From Tetradesmus obliquus (lineage: Eukaryota > Chlorophyta > Chlorophyceae > Sphaeropleales > Scenedesmaceae), in contig CP126194.1 of the NCBI GenBank assembly GCA_030272155.1, positions 7,691,719 to 7,755,718 on the forward strand: DNA of 64,000 nt, written 5' to 3'. Both the position numbers and the translations under genes were made by a program. The notes below the pieces were generated by a model. That model had not been told where the DNA came from. It did not search any database and saw only the letters and a list, made by a program, of their open reading frames with translations. Below, in pieces: positions 12,487-25,144 of this stretch (positions are counted from its first letter, which is position 1; each line of letters starts with the position of its first letter).

Positions 12487-13413
12487 GGCGGGTGGGAGGA
12501 GGCTGGCAGCAGTGCATGCAGCACTGCAGCGCACGGCCTGCACACCACAGCTACAGGGTGGTGTCATCCCCTTGCACAGTCGGGCAGCATTTTGTTGTAG
12601 CATTGTAGCTAGTAGTACAGGTGTCTGTGTTGCTGATTCTGGGTATGTGTGCTTCTGCTGCCACAGTTGGTTTTTGAAGTCAGTGTTTATGAGTGTTGCA
12701 GCGGTGCAGGTTGGGTGAGACGGGCTGCAACGCCACCGCAGCAGGCGGTAGCATCCGGCATGACTGCTCGGCAGTGACCTGCTGGGCATGACAGTGGCGT
12801 GCTGGCAGCAGCAGCAGCATGTTGAACCTGGTGCTATATGTATGAAGCAGCCATCTCGCACACAGCTGCTGTGCATGGTGAGGAACCGGTGCACGCCATC
12901 CGCGCGCAGCTGTGTCCCCCGCTGTGGTGGTGGCTGAAACACAACATTCTTTTTGGGCTGCCCTCTTTTAGCAGCAGTGTATGTGGTGTGGTGTTTATAG
13001 TAAAAGTCAGGCACAGCAAATCAAACCTGCAGAATAGCCTTTGTGTTGTAGATTCAGCAGCAACGTATTTGCTGCTGCCTTGCTTCTCCTGCTGGCAAAT
13101 CATTGCATCAAGGGCAAGAGTTGTACCATGTGAGACGCACTGTGTGGTTTCTGCCATGTATCCTGATACTACTGTGGGGCCGTGAATAACTGTGCTGTTG
13201 AGCTTCACGGCGCAGCCAAGCCCAGAGAGCATCACGTACCTGACTCTGGAATGGCAGGGCAGCACCATTGACAAATGTGTTGCTCTTGATATGGGCGTAT
13301 TAACTGCTGAGACCCCTGCCTGCGACGGTGCACCGGCACATGTACCGGGGTTTGCATACTCGTATTCTGTCTTTTTTTATCGGCGTAGGCTACCGGCTTA
13401 ATTAAAGTTTGAT
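12487..13413. other. Gene-poor stretch
   Basis: No gene is supported here. Composition becomes more AT-rich from about 12,950. Short ORFs at 12838-13185 and 13192-13401 show no recognisable domain and no algal-style splice signals. Confidence 0.4.
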
Positions 13414-13818
13414 GTGCCTAGGTTCCAACATGTCACATCTTGCAAGACGCAGGCACAAGCCTATAACATGTTACATGGTAGGCTGTGTCACTTGCTACGC
13501 ATCATTATGAATGCTGCATGTTTTGCTCTTGAGGCTGCTAGATGCATCCACCACATGCGCCGCGCTGGGTATGATGCAGAATGTTGCTTCACACACACTA
13601 AAAAATTATTGGCTAGGTACCCGCGTGACGCATATAACACGCCGTACTTGCAGTTGCTTGCTTCTATTCGATGGTACTACAACTACATTGGCCAGCATGA
13701 TGACTTGATTTTGGGGCGTGCGGATGAATGGGATCCAACACACCATACTGTGGCTGTGCCATTACCGCCCTTGATGTTGACTGTTGATGCCAGTGATTCG
13801 GATATGGAAATCGACTGA
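13414..13818 (+). CDS. Orphan ORF of unusual composition, possibly a real small protein
   Basis: A 134-codon uninterrupted ORF stands apart from the rest of the window. It is rich in His, Tyr, Arg and Cys rather than Ala/Gln, has no CAG runs, and its codon use is much less GC-biased. It contains FTHTKKLLARYPRDAYNTPY and ends in DASDSDMEID. I recognise no family. It could be an unrelated gene, a captured or transposon-derived fragment, or chance. It lies in the lower-GC island between two normal genes. Confidence 0.25.
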   Translation: MPRFQHVTSCKTQAQAYNMLHGRLCHLLRIIMNAACFALEAARCIHHMRRAGYDAECCFTHTKKLLARYPRDAYNTPYLQLLASIRWYYNYIGQHDDLILGRADEWDPTHHTVAVPLPPLMLTVDASDSDMEID

Positions 13819-15281
13819 ATTGGTAATACATATTGCCGGACATGGGGAGCACCAGACGGCTGAGTGCCCGTGTCCACCTTAGTGACTGTGGCCGTCTACT
13901 GTTAACTGTTGTAATACATATCCAAATGATGTTGCTGGATTGTAGTCACAGCTGTGCCAGACCTCAAGGTGATGGCAGTCTGTTGTAATCGGTGTACTGC
14001 ATATGTGACTGTTGCTGCTGGATTACCTTCACAAACAAAGCTGTACCTGAACCAACTGTGATGTGTAATTGTAACATACACTGTTGCTCGCTGCTGCTCT
14101 GTAACACGCGAGCGTCCTTGTCATGACTGGAACCTACACCACGGTCTACCCAGGACTACTTGAAGGCCGGGGGGCAGGGGTCACAGGTGGTCCCGCCATT
14201 GGACCCCTAACGACCCTGCCCTGTAACCTTCTCTGTGCCTACAGGTGAGAACTTCGCATGATGCTATGGTGCCGGGCAGCCGTGCCTACATGAGCAGCCC
14301 ACCACTCGGAGTGCCAGGAGACTTTGGCGGGGGTCTTCTGGCTCAGCATTGCTTGAAGGTGCGCAGCTGCGCATGACCAGCGTGCTTCGGCATCCTGGCT
14401 TTGTCTAGAATTCATCATTTTGCATCATTACAGGGTGCACCCTGCTGCACGTGCATATGCATATGCGAGCACCTTGCTGCTCGTCTGTAAGATTTGGGGG
14501 CCATGAGGCACGTCACAAGGCTGGCATGGCTTGCCTGCAATAACTGGCGCAGGCGGCCCGCATCACTAAGTAACTCTCTAGTTCCAAAGACACAGTGACT
14601 GGTTAGGCGTTTCATGCGGACGTGGAGCAGTTTACAAGCATCTTGCAGCTACTTGGGATCGATGTCGATACGTGGGTATCTGAGTTGAGAGTTCGCCCCT
14701 GTTCTGACGTAGAGGTGGCCATCCCACCCAGCAAGTGGCCAACCAGTATCCTTGCAGAATGTGTACTGCCTGCTGGTCAGCCAGCTTTGGCGTGCTGTTC
14801 TGTGTAGAAACGCATTCAACTAATCTTGCAGTAGGTGGGATCACTGGTTTCTCGTCGTTTTTGCATTGTTTGAGTGCTTCATCGTGTCCGATCTGCATGA
14901 TCTTTGCCGATAGATGTGTGGTGGGCCGAGGCTATCAGGACAGAAAATGACCCCGCACTCAAACTCGACTTATAAAAAGCAGATGGTTTTGTTGAACACC
15001 ATGAAATTATATTTCCGGGTGATCATGAATGCAACAGAGCAGAGAGGTAGTTGTAAATATCTTGCCTAGCAGTGCAGGGACAGGAAGCTAGACGCTCAGA
15101 AACATTATTTGATACAAATTTCAACATTGTTTGGAGGGTTTGACAGTGTCAGGTGCAAGATCTCTTAATCATCATGTGGGTTCAGGGCTCGCACTTCCCT
15201 GGCTGAGACTGCAGCTGGAGCCCCGATCCGACTACGAGAAGAGCGCCTTTCGCACCTGTGCATGTCTCAGAGCATGCAACC
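13819..15281. other. AT-richer intergenic island upstream of CHLH
   Basis: No exon is supported. Around 14155-14220 a G-rich run (GGGGCAGGGGTC) is followed by partly complementary C-rich sequence, giving a weak hairpin. The last 300 bp should hold the CHLH promoter and 5' UTR. Confidence 0.4.
14971..14977 (+). promoter_or_regulatory. Possible TATA box of CHLH
   Basis: TATAAAA lies about 310 bp before the proposed CHLH start codon, in the only plausible promoter interval. One motif match in AT-richer DNA is weak evidence. Confidence 0.25.
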
Positions 15282-18200
15282 ATGAAACTCCAGAACACAC
15301 TTGGCCGCAAGGCCTCTCACCAGGCACCTAGCAGCTCTGCTGCGGTGAGCACGCATGCAAGTCCGCTAGCAACACAATTCGGAATGAAGATATGTTCAAT
15401 TACCGAGTCTCCTGGTTTTTTTGGGCTTGCAGGTGCCTCGCGTGGGCCAGGCGGTGCCTCGCCAGTGCCCCGTGCAGACTCGCCAGGTGCGTGAGCAGCA
15501 GGGCCACTCGCTATGCACATTCTAGTCGCTAGCAACGATCTGGTGCTGACAGGTGTGGCCTGTTCCTTGCACAGGTTGCCTGCAATGTGCAGACCCCCAG
15601 TCGCCCTAGCCTGGGTGGCAACAGTGCCAAGCCAGTGCAGATCAACCTCAGGGACGAGGACTACGATGAGGGCTTCGGCGGAGGTGAGCAGCAGGGGGAC
15701 GGGCACGGCCAGGAAGCAGCAGCTGCAGCCGTGCATGCCTGTGCCATGTGGTGCTGCGCCTGGGTTTCTTGCTGTAGTAGATCCACTGCTGCTGCTGTTG
15801 CTGCGTCCTGCTGACCGCTGCTGCTGCTGTTGTTGCAGGCGGTAGCAAGGGCCTGTTCACCAGCACCAACCCCGAGCTGCGCCGTGTGACCCCTGCCGAC
15901 GTTGCCGGCCGCGTGAAGGTCAAAGTGGTGTACACCGTGCTGGAGGCGCAGTACCAGTCCGCGCTCACTGCAGCGGTGCAGGCCATCAACAGCACCAACA
16001 AGACGGTGTGCTTTGAGCTGGTGGGCTACCTGCTGGAGGAGCTGCGCGATGTGAAGAACTTTGAGGCCTTCAAGGCCGACCTGGCTGACGCCAACGTGTT
16101 CATTGGCTCCCTCATCTTCATCGAGGAGCTGGCAGAGAAGGTGCGGCAGGGGGTGCTTGCAGCAGAGGGATGTGCTGTGCACATCGTTGCTGTGTTTGGG
16201 CAGCAGCAGCTGACTGTGCGTGCATGTGGTGGCAGTATCTGAACATGTGCCAGCTGCGCAATGGATGTGCTGCAGTGTGGAAGCTTCCAGCAGCAGCAGG
16301 TCCTTCCATGTTGTTGCTGTGCGTGTCGCCACAGCAGGAGCAGCCGGGATCCCACTGCTCCCTCCAATCGTGCTGTCAGCTGTTGCAGGGCAGCTTCTTG
16401 CAGGGCAGCTTCTTGCAGGGCAGCAGCAGGCCCTGGCAGCTGGTTAGGCAGAGCAGCAGCATGGCTGTCTGCGGGCGACACTGCAGCAGGCAGCAGTGCT
16501 GAGCGCACTCTGCGGGTGCCATTACTGCAACACCGGCAATCAGTGCAGTCGCTGCAGCTTAGCATAGTCGGCTTGAACCCTAAACCAAAAATGTTCTATG
16601 TGTCTGTTCAGCTTGCACGCTCTGCAGAGCCTGACAGACACATACAACCTTTTTGGTTAACTTTGGCTTAACTCTACAGAGCCTGCAAGCTGAACAGACA
16701 AGAAGAACCTTTTGATTCTAATACTAAATAGACGGGCTATCACTGCTCGCAACATAGCACAGCACAGCCACACCCTTTTTTGGTCCATTTTGCTTCTCCC
16801 AGCAGGTGTATCTGTAGTTGGTTGTGCGCGCTCTCACACATGTTGTCTCCCGCTGCCGCCTGCCTCCCTGCTGCGCAGATTGTGGAGGCCGTTGACCCTG
16901 TGCGTGCCAACCTGGACGCGTGCGTGATCTTCCCCTCCATGCCCGCAGTCATGAAGCTGAACAAGCTGGGCACCTTCAGCATGAGCCAGCTGGGACAGAG
17001 CAAGAGCCTCATCGGCGACTTCATCAAGTGAGCGCCAGGCGGGCAGCAGCAGCAGCAACTGAAGCGGCAGGCAGGGCGGCAGTAGCAGCAGCCGGGGGGC
17101 TGGGGTGTGCGGGTGGTGCGGGGGGCTGGGGTGTGCGGGTGGTGCGGGGGGCTGGGGTGTGCGGGTGGTGCTGGGGGCTGGGGTGTGCGGGTGGTGCTGG
17201 GGGCTGGGGTGTGCGGGTGGCGCTGGGGGCTGGGGTGTGCGGGTGGTGCTGGGGGCTGGGGTGTGCGGGTGGTGCTGGCGCTGCAGACTGCAGCTGTGGC
17301 GGGCCATGTTGCAAAATGCAGCTTGCACGTGCGGTGTGCAAACTGGGGCTGCGATTTAGTGGTGCTCAGCAGCTGACTGCACGCATCAGAGGGTTCAGCA
17401 ACAGATGCCCGCTCAGCTTTTGGCTGGCACCGGCATGCAGCAAATGGCTCACAAGTACTCCCCTGCCCTGCCCCTGTGCTGCCTGCCTTCCCCCCTCAGG
17501 TCTGCGCGCAAGAACAACGACAACTTTGAGGAGGGCCTGCTGAAGCTGGTGCGCACGCTGCCCAAGGTGCTCAAGTTCCTGCCATCCGACAAGGCGCAGG
17601 ATGCGCGCAACTTCGTGCAGGGGCTGCAGTACTGGCTGGGCGGCAACAGCGACAACCTGCAGAACTTCCTGCTCACGCTGGTGCAGGCCTACGTGCCTGC
17701 CCTGAAGGGCGTCACCTTTGAGATCGCCGACCCTGAGCTGTTCCCGGAGGTGGGCATCTGGCACCCGCTGGCGCCCTGCATGTACGAGGACGTGAAGGAG
17801 TACCTCAACTGGTGAGCGGGGTGGCGTGGTGGTGGGCTGGGTGGGTGGGGGGGGGGCATGGGGGAGTGGGCTGGCAGGCACTGCAACGGCTGGCTGTGGA
17901 CGGAGGCAGCCTGGTGTGGCTGCCGTCATGTGGCTGATTACAGGACAATATGGGCAGACACAGCAACACAGCTGTTGGCGAATGTGATGTTGTCAGGCGC
18001 ATGCAGCTCCGCTTGCCCAGCCTGCTGTTGACGGCTGAGGCAATGTCAGCAATTTTTTTTAGAGCTGCAAACTCAGCGTCTGACCCGGTTGCTGCTGCTC
18101 CGCGTGCGTCTTCTCTTCTCCTCTGTCCTGCAGGTACGACACGCGCCGCGACCTGAAGCTGCCTGCTGACGCGCCCGTGATCGGGCTGGTGCTGCAGCGC

Positions 18201-21200
18201 AGCCACCTGGTCACCGGTGACGAGGGCCACTACAGCGGCGTGGTGGGCGAGCTGGAGGCGAGGGGCGCCAAGGTGGTGCCCGTGTTTGCTGGCGGCCTGG
18301 ACTTCTCCAGCCCCGTGAAGAAGTTCTTCTACGACCCGCTGGGCAGCGGCAAGGCCTTCGTGGACACAGTGGTCAGCCTCACGGGCTTCGCACTGGTGAG
18401 AGGCGGGGCTGGGCTGCTGGCTTGGTGCTGTTTGCAGCAGAGTTTCAGGTGCTTGCTGCATGTCTTTTGTTGTGCTGTTGTGTTGGTCAGCAGCAACCCA
18501 GGAAAACCGAAACCTGCACGAGCTGTTAAACCTCTGCACCGAATGCTGACACCTTGCTGTTGTTGCTGCTGCTGCTTGCCGCTGCCCCCAGGTGGGCGGC
18601 CCCGCGCGCCAGGACGCGCCCAAGGCCGTGGAGGCGCTGACCAACCTCAACGTGCCCTACCTGGTGTCGCTCCCCCTGGTGTTCCAGACCACCGAGGAGT
18701 GGCTGGACAGCGAGCTGGGCGTGCACCCCGTGCAGGTGGCGCTGCAGGTGAGGGGGGCGGCGGGGTGCTGGGCTGCAGGGAGGGGCAGTACAGCTGTGCA
18801 TGGTATAGGTCGATGCACGTGTTGCCTGTGGGCCTGCAGCTTCACCTGCTTGTGGTGTTATCTACAGCATGTACAGTGTCTGATGCATTGTGTGCCTGGC
18901 TGCTGTGCCTTCCCTCCCACCCCCCTGCTGCCTGCCAGGTGGCGCTGCCTGAGCTGGATGGCGCGCTGGAGCCCATCGTGTTTGCTGGCCGCGACTCCAA
19001 CACCGGCAAGTCCCACTCGCTGCCTGACCGCATCGAGTCCCTGGCCAAGCGCGCCATCAACTGGGCGACGCTGCGCAAGAAGAAGAACGCCGACAAGAAG
19101 CTGGCCATCACCGTGTTCAGCTTCCCCCCTGACAAGGGCAACGTGGGCACTGCCGCCTACCTCAACGTGTTTGGCTCCATCTTCCGCGTGCTGAAGAACC
19201 TCAAGGCCTGCGGCTACGACGTGGGCAACCTGCCCGCCAACGACATGGAGCTCATCCAGGTGGGCGCTCGGGGCTGGTGATTGTGCTGGCAATGCAGCAG
19301 CTGCTTTGTTGCGGTGTGGTCGACTGGCATTAGTTTGACCAGCATGCTAGGTGCGTCTGCTTTTTGACAGCAAGCTCTCCTGCAAGGATCTGGACTGACA
19401 TGCGCTGTCCCTGTCCCTCTCCCCGCCTGCCCCCGCAGTCTGTGCTGACGCAGAAGGAGGCCAAGTTCAACAGCACCGACCTCAACATCGCCTACAAGAT
19501 GCCCGTGGCGGAGTACAGCCAGCTGTGCGAGTACAGCGAGGCGCTGGAGGAGAACTGGGGCAAGCCGCCCGGCCAGCTCAACAGCAACGGCCAGGAGCTG
19601 CTCATCTACGGCCAGCAGTACGGCAACGTGTTCATCGGCGTGCAGCCCACATTCGGCTACGAGGGTGACCCCATGCGCCTGCTCTTCTCACGCAGCGCCT
19701 CGCCCCACCACGGCTTTGCCGCCTACTACACCTTCCTGGAGAAGATCTTCAAGGCAGACGCAGTGCTGCACTTTGGCACGCACGGCTCTCTGGAGTTCAT
19801 GCCCGGCAAGCAGGTGGGAAGGAGGCTGCAGCAAGCTGCAGGGAAGTGCTTTCAGCACAGGGTGCTGTTGAGTGCATGTGTGCGCAGGGCACTGCTGTTG
19901 AGTGCATGTGTGCGCAGGGCACTGCTGCAGAGCAGAGGTGCCTGTTATTGCTGTGCATGGTGTAGCTGCGCCATGTAGCTGTCTCTGTTGCATGTTCCTC
20001 CTGCTAGTGTCTAAACCGCGCTGCTCACTAACGCTGCTTGCTGCTGCGCTCCTTTCCTTGCTGCCCCCAGGTGGGCATGTCTGGCGTGTGCTACCCCGAC
20101 AGCCTCATCGGCAGCATCCCCAACCTCTACTACTACGCCGCCAACAACCCCAGCGAGGCAACCATCGCCAAGCGCCGCAGCTACGCCAACACCATCAGCT
20201 ACCTGACCCCCCCTGCTGAGAACGCGGGGCTGTACAAGGGCCTCAAGGAGCTGAAGGAGCTCATCAGCAGCTACCAGGGCATGCGCGAGAGCGGCCGCGC
20301 GGAGCAGATCTGCGCCACCATCATCGAGACGGCCCGCCAGTGCAACCTGGACAAGGTGAGGGCAGCTGTGGGTGGTGGTGGCTGCTGGGTGCAGGCACAA
20401 AGGCAATGTCGCAAGGCACTGCTTGGCATCGTTGCAGGGCGCATATGTATGATGCGGTGCTTGGTTGGGTGGTGCAGCTGATGCATTTGGACACCTGCAG
20501 GATGCACTATTGCTCAGTTTTAATGTGCGGACTGTGTGTGTGTCCCTGCCTGCTGCTGTGTCCGCTTGCAGGATGTGGACCTGCCCGCTGACGACGCTGC
20601 CGCCAAGGACCTGACCATCGACCAGCGCGACCTGGTCATCGGCAACGTGTACCGCAAGCTCATGGAGATCGAGTCCCGCCTGCTGCCCTGCGGCCTGCAC
20701 GTGGTGGGCGTGCCCCCCACTGCCGAGGAGGCTGTGGCCACGCTGGTCAACATTGCTGAGATCGACAGGCCCGACCAGAAGCCTGAGCCCATCAAGGGCC
20801 TGCCCGGCATCATGGCCGCCGCCATTGGCCGCGACATTGAGTCCATCTACCAGGGCAACAACCGCGGCGTGCTGGCTGACGTGGACCTGCTGCAGCGCAT
20901 CACCGAGGCCTGCCGCGCCTGCGTGCGCGAGTTTGTGCGCGAGCGCACCGGGCTGGACGGCCGCATCGGCATCAGCTTCCTGCCCAGCCTGCTCAAGTGG
21001 ACCGGCTTCTACCAGGAGCCGCTCACGCGCGCGCTGCAGGGCAGCGAGTTCAGCCGCGCCAACCGCGAGGACCTGGCCAACACCTTCAAGTACCTGGAGT
21101 TCTGCCTGACCCAGGTGGTGCAGGACAACGAGCTGGGCGCGCTGGTGGAGGCGCTGGACGGCAAGTACACGCAGCCGGGGCCGGGCGGCGACCCCATCCG

Positions 21201-23164
21201 CAACCCCGGCGTGCTGCCCACCGGCAAGAACATCCATGCGCTGGACCCGCAGTCCATCCCCACACAGGTGAGGCCACTTGCTTGGCTGGCGCTGCAGCTG
21301 ATGGTGCTTTGGTGTAGGCAGCTGTCTGCACAGTTGCAGTGATGCTTGTGCATGCGCTGCACAGTTGCAGTGATGCTTGTGCATGTGCTGCACAGTAGTG
21401 GGTTTTGTTGCGCCATCAGAACAGCGTCACGCTTTTGCTGCCCACGCCTCTGGCCCAGCTTTCTAACGCTGCTTTCACACACCGCACTGCCTGTTCTTCT
21501 CAGGCTGCGCTGAAGAGCGCTGCGCTGATTGTGGAGCGTCTGCTGGACCGCGAGAAGATCAACAACGGCGGCAAGTACCCCGAGTCCATCGCGCTGGTGC
21601 TGTGGGGCACAGACAACATCAAGACCTACGGTGAGGGGCGCAACGCTGCAGCAGCTGTTGGTTATACGTGCAAATAACATGCAAGCGGCCTGCAGACAAG
21701 CCAGACACAATAAGCAGTTTTATGCTTGCTTCCTAACATGCCCTGCCACAGGTAGCAGCCTGTAGACATGCCCTGCTGCTGCTGCATGCTGATGCTGTTT
21801 TCTGTCACCCACTCACTCATTTACTCCTGCCATCCCCCTGCCCCCTGCACCTCCTGTCTACCCCGCAGGCGAGTCTCTCGCCCAGGTGCTGATGATGGTG
21901 GGTGTGCGCCCCGTGGCTGACAGCCTGGGCCGCGTGAACAAGCTGGAGGTCATCCCGCTCAGCGAGCTGGGCCGGCCCCGCATCGACGTCGTGGTCAACT
22001 GCTCCGGCGTGTTCCGCGACCTCTTCGTGAACCAGATGCTGCTGCTGGACCGCGCCATTAAGATGGCGGCCGAGCAGGACGAGCCCGAGGAGATGAACTT
22101 TGTGCGCAAGCACGCGCGCCAGCAGGCCGCCGAGATGGGCATCAGCCTGCGTGACGCGGCCACGCGCGTGTTCTCCAACAGCTCTGGCTCCTACTCCTCC
22201 AACGTCAACCTGGCCGTGGAGAACAGCTCCTGGAGCGACGAGCAGCAGCTGCAGGAGATGTACCTCAAGCGCAAGTCCTTCGCCTTCAACAGCGACAGGC
22301 CCGGCGCGGGCGGCGAGGAGGGCCGCGAGATCTTTGAGCGCGCCCTGAAGACCGTGGACGTGACCTTCCAGAACCTGGACAGCAGCGAGATCAGCCTCAC
22401 TGACGTGTCCCACTACTTTGACTCCGACCCCACCAAGCTGGTGGGCAGCCTGCGCGCTGACGGCCGCGCACCCAGCGCCTACATCGCCGACACCACCACC
22501 GCCAACGGCCAGGTGAGGGCTGCTGCTGCTGCTGGGTTGTTGGGAGGGGTGGGGGTAGGGAAGGGCTGGCAGCTCCTGCATGCAGCTGACGGGCGGGTGC
22601 AGGGATGATTCTGGCTGCCTGGCTGCGCAGCTGCTGATGATGACGCTGCAAAAGTGTGGCAGGCATGTTTTGTCAGCTAGGGTAGCAGTCTATCATTACA
22701 CACCTGCAGCCAAATACTCCTTGAGTCTATTACTGATGGCTCTGCTCATGTTTTGCCTCCGTACCTGCTGCCCGTCCCCGCTCCCGCAGGTGCGCACGCT
22801 GGGCGAGACTGTGCGCCTTGACGCGCGCACCAAGCTGCTCAACCCCAAGTGGTACGAGGGCATGCTCAGCAGCGGCTACGAGGGCGTGCGCGAGATCCAG
22901 AAGCGCCTCACCAACACCATGGGCTGGTCCGCCACCTCTGGCATGGTGGACAACTGGGTCTACGACGAGGCCAACTCCACCTTCATCGAGGACCCCGAGA
23001 TGGCGGCGCGCCTGCTGGAGGCCAACCCCAACAGCTTCCGCAAGCTGGTGGCCACCTTCCTGGAGGCCAACGGACGCGGCTACTGGGACGCCAGCGAGGA
23101 GCAGCTGGAGCGCCTGCGCAGCATGTACCAGGACGTGGAGGACAAGATCGAGGGCGTGGAGTAA
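15282..23164 (+). CDS. CHLH: Magnesium-chelatase subunit H
   Basis: CHLH is the large porphyrin-binding subunit of Mg-chelatase; with the I and D subunits and ATP it inserts Mg2+ into protoporphyrin IX, the first committed step to chlorophyll, in the plastid. Fifteen exons join in frame: 15282-15344, 15433-15486, 15575-15683, 15839-16140, 16879-17027, 17500-17811, 18134-18395, 18592-18747, 18939-19259, 19439-19813, 20071-20355, 20572-21267, 21504-21630, 21869-22512, 22790-23164. They give about 1,409 residues, normal for the family. A Ser/Ala/Arg-rich transit peptide precedes [14 protein letters not shown]. Family signatures include [29 protein letters not shown] (near residue 690), [25 protein letters not shown] and [19 protein letters not shown]. 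The start could also be the in-frame ATG at 15258. Nothing is missing; the gene looks intact. Confidence 0.98.
16585..16714. mobile_element. MITE-like inverted repeat inside a CHLH intron
   Basis: A left arm at 16585-16628 and a right arm at 16672-16714 are imperfect inverted copies (about 43 bp, roughly four-fifths identical; shared core TCTGTTCAGCTTGCA) around a 43-bp loop. No transposase and no clear target-site duplication are seen. A small non-autonomous DNA element or a remnant hairpin fits. It lies in the 738-bp intron 16141-16878, the longest of the gene. Confidence 0.45.
17095..17276 (+). repeat. 26-bp G-rich minisatellite in a CHLH intron
   Basis: Seven copies of a 26-bp G-rich unit (core GGGGCTGGGGTGTGCGGGTG) fill 182 bp just after the donor of the exon ending at 17027. 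The sequence is intronic; exons on both sides match the Mg-chelatase H protein without it. Confidence 0.85.
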
Positions 23165-24646
23165 GCGCGCAGCAGGCTGCTGATGCCTGCAGCGCTGCCT
23201 GCTGGGCGCTGCTGCTTGCTCTGAGTGTAGAACTCGATGGGCCGGCGTGTATGCTGCGTGTTGATGTGTGCTGGACGCGTGTTGTGCCGCTGGTTGCGTG
23301 GTGGTAGGGAGCTGTGTAGCGTGGTTGCGAGGTAGGCTCTTCCTTGATGGGTGTGCTGGTAGGAGGGTAGGCTGACGGCGGCGCCGGCTGCAGTGGCAGC
23401 GGTGCTGTGAGTGTCGTGTACAGGCAGGTGGCGGGTGGTGGCTGGTGTGCTGGCGCGCCTGCGCTGCTTCCTTGGCAGGGTGGGCTCGCCAGTGGCCGGT
23501 GCTCTCTGTTAACTATGGTTGCTGCTGCTCCTGTTGTGCCGTCCTGAGCGCGGCGCTTTGATGTCTTGGCAGGTGCAGGGCTGGCTGCAGGACTGCCGGG
23601 GTGCTGCAGCTGCGCTGAGCAGCTGCTCAGGGGGCCGCAGCGTGAGCAGGAGAGTGTTGTGAGAGTGTTGTTCTCTTATGCGCGCCGGCCATGTGTCGCG
23701 CGCTGTGTTCTGTTAATGAAGCCAGACAGGGCTTCGCTGCTGTAGTTGCTGCTGCTGCCGGCTGCTGCTGCACTGCCCCGCTGCCTCGCTGCTGCATACG
23801 TACAGCGCAGCAGCGGCGCGGTGGCAGCAGCAGCACCTCAGCAGCAGTCCTAGGCGGAGAGCGGTAGCTGTGTGCATCGAGCGGGCTGTTGTGAGCTGGC
23901 TGCGAGATTGAGCGATGCGTGTTGAGTTCAGACAGTGCCATTCGGCCACCTGCTGCCGCAGCACCAACTGACCTCATTGTGTTCAGTTGATTTACTGTGT
24001 GTATGGGTTAAGGACTCCAAAGCGGGTGTGGGGCTGCCGCACGCTGCCTGGTTGCCGCTGGATGGCACAGGCAGTGAAGTGGTCGGCTGCTGCTCGTTCA
24101 GCTGGGTTGGGGGCGGTTCTGAAACCTCCAAAACGGAGGCATTCACTGTTTGTTTGGTGTGCCTGTCCCTAGCTGCAGTGCAGTTGGGGCGGCGGCCTTG
24201 CCAGACTTGTAACTCTGTTTTTTGGGTTTGGGTAGCTGTCCCCCTTTGAGGGTGACAATAATATGCAATCATCGTCATGTGCATTGCACAAGCATTGCCG
24301 ATAAAATGCGCAGTGCATTTTATTCGTGGTTCTGTCCATGGAGTTTTGGCTGGTTGCCATGATGCAGGGCTGCGTGTGTGCAGTGCCTATGGGTGGTTGT
24401 GTTCTGCCAAGGCATGCGTAACCGTGTAACTTTGGCGCTTCCTCTTGCTGCTGGAGTGTTCCTGCCCTACTCGACGCTCAGCAAGGTGCTTTGTCTGGTC
24501 CTCATTCCCGCAACTGTAGCTTAGCAGTACCGCAGTCACTACACAGTGCAGAGCATATGCTGCTGCTTGTGCACCCGGTGGCAGCCAAGCTGAGCCCTGT
24601 TTTGAGTCTGCACACCTGGTGTCACCCCTGCACCACGCGAGACACC
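23165..24646. other. CHLH 3' UTR and intergenic DNA
   Basis: No coding exon is supported. The sequence is T/G-rich with ordinary low-complexity CTG patches. TGTAA motifs at 24209-24213 and 24425-24429 are candidate CHLH polyadenylation signals, the first about 1 kb after the stop codon. Confidence 0.4.
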
Positions 24647-24703
24647 CATATGCTGCAGGCGCGTCAGCCCTGTCAGCAGCATCAGGCCACGCTGCGTGAT
24701 TGG
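24647..24703 (-). pseudogene. Decayed fragment of an LRR gene
   Basis: Read on the minus strand, this 57-bp stretch encodes PITQRGLMLLTGL then TRLQHM. The first 13 residues are identical to part of the C-terminal repeats of the LRR gene that ends at 25145. Similarity fades on both sides and no ORF surrounds it. It is best explained as a remnant of a duplicated LRR gene. Confidence 0.6.
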
Positions 24704-25144
24704 ATAATTCTCCTAGTGCAGCTCTAAGCAGCTGCATGGGTTGTCACCAGGCAGTGAAGAAGTTATTATCTTCTGCCAGTGGCACAACGTCCCTGACATG
24801 CAGACAGCACAAACGCAGGCAGCAAACATGCCTGATTCAAATCAAGTGCAGCAGCCAGTACAGGAAGCTGCCCATAATCTGGCTTTACTATCATAGCTGC
24901 TGAGCTGTCTCTCAAGCTGGCAGTGCAACTGCCAGTAACTGAACTTTGCTACGAACATTACCACTTTCTCCCCTTAACGCTTTAATGCTATATGCCAACT
25001 CTCTGTGTACAGTCTGTTGCTTTGAACGTATTAAAAGTGACGTCAGGTCACCCAGCACGGTGTTGCCAGTTCAGCCGTAACATTGAGGCCGTCTACACCG
25101 CGCCAATGCTGCTGAGTAACTTCCACTAATGCTGGATGCACGAC

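Noticed and set aside
20011-21393. 460-codon minus-strand ORF
   Set aside because: It is the antisense shadow of CHLH exons 11-12; the plus strand encodes unmistakable Mg-chelatase H.
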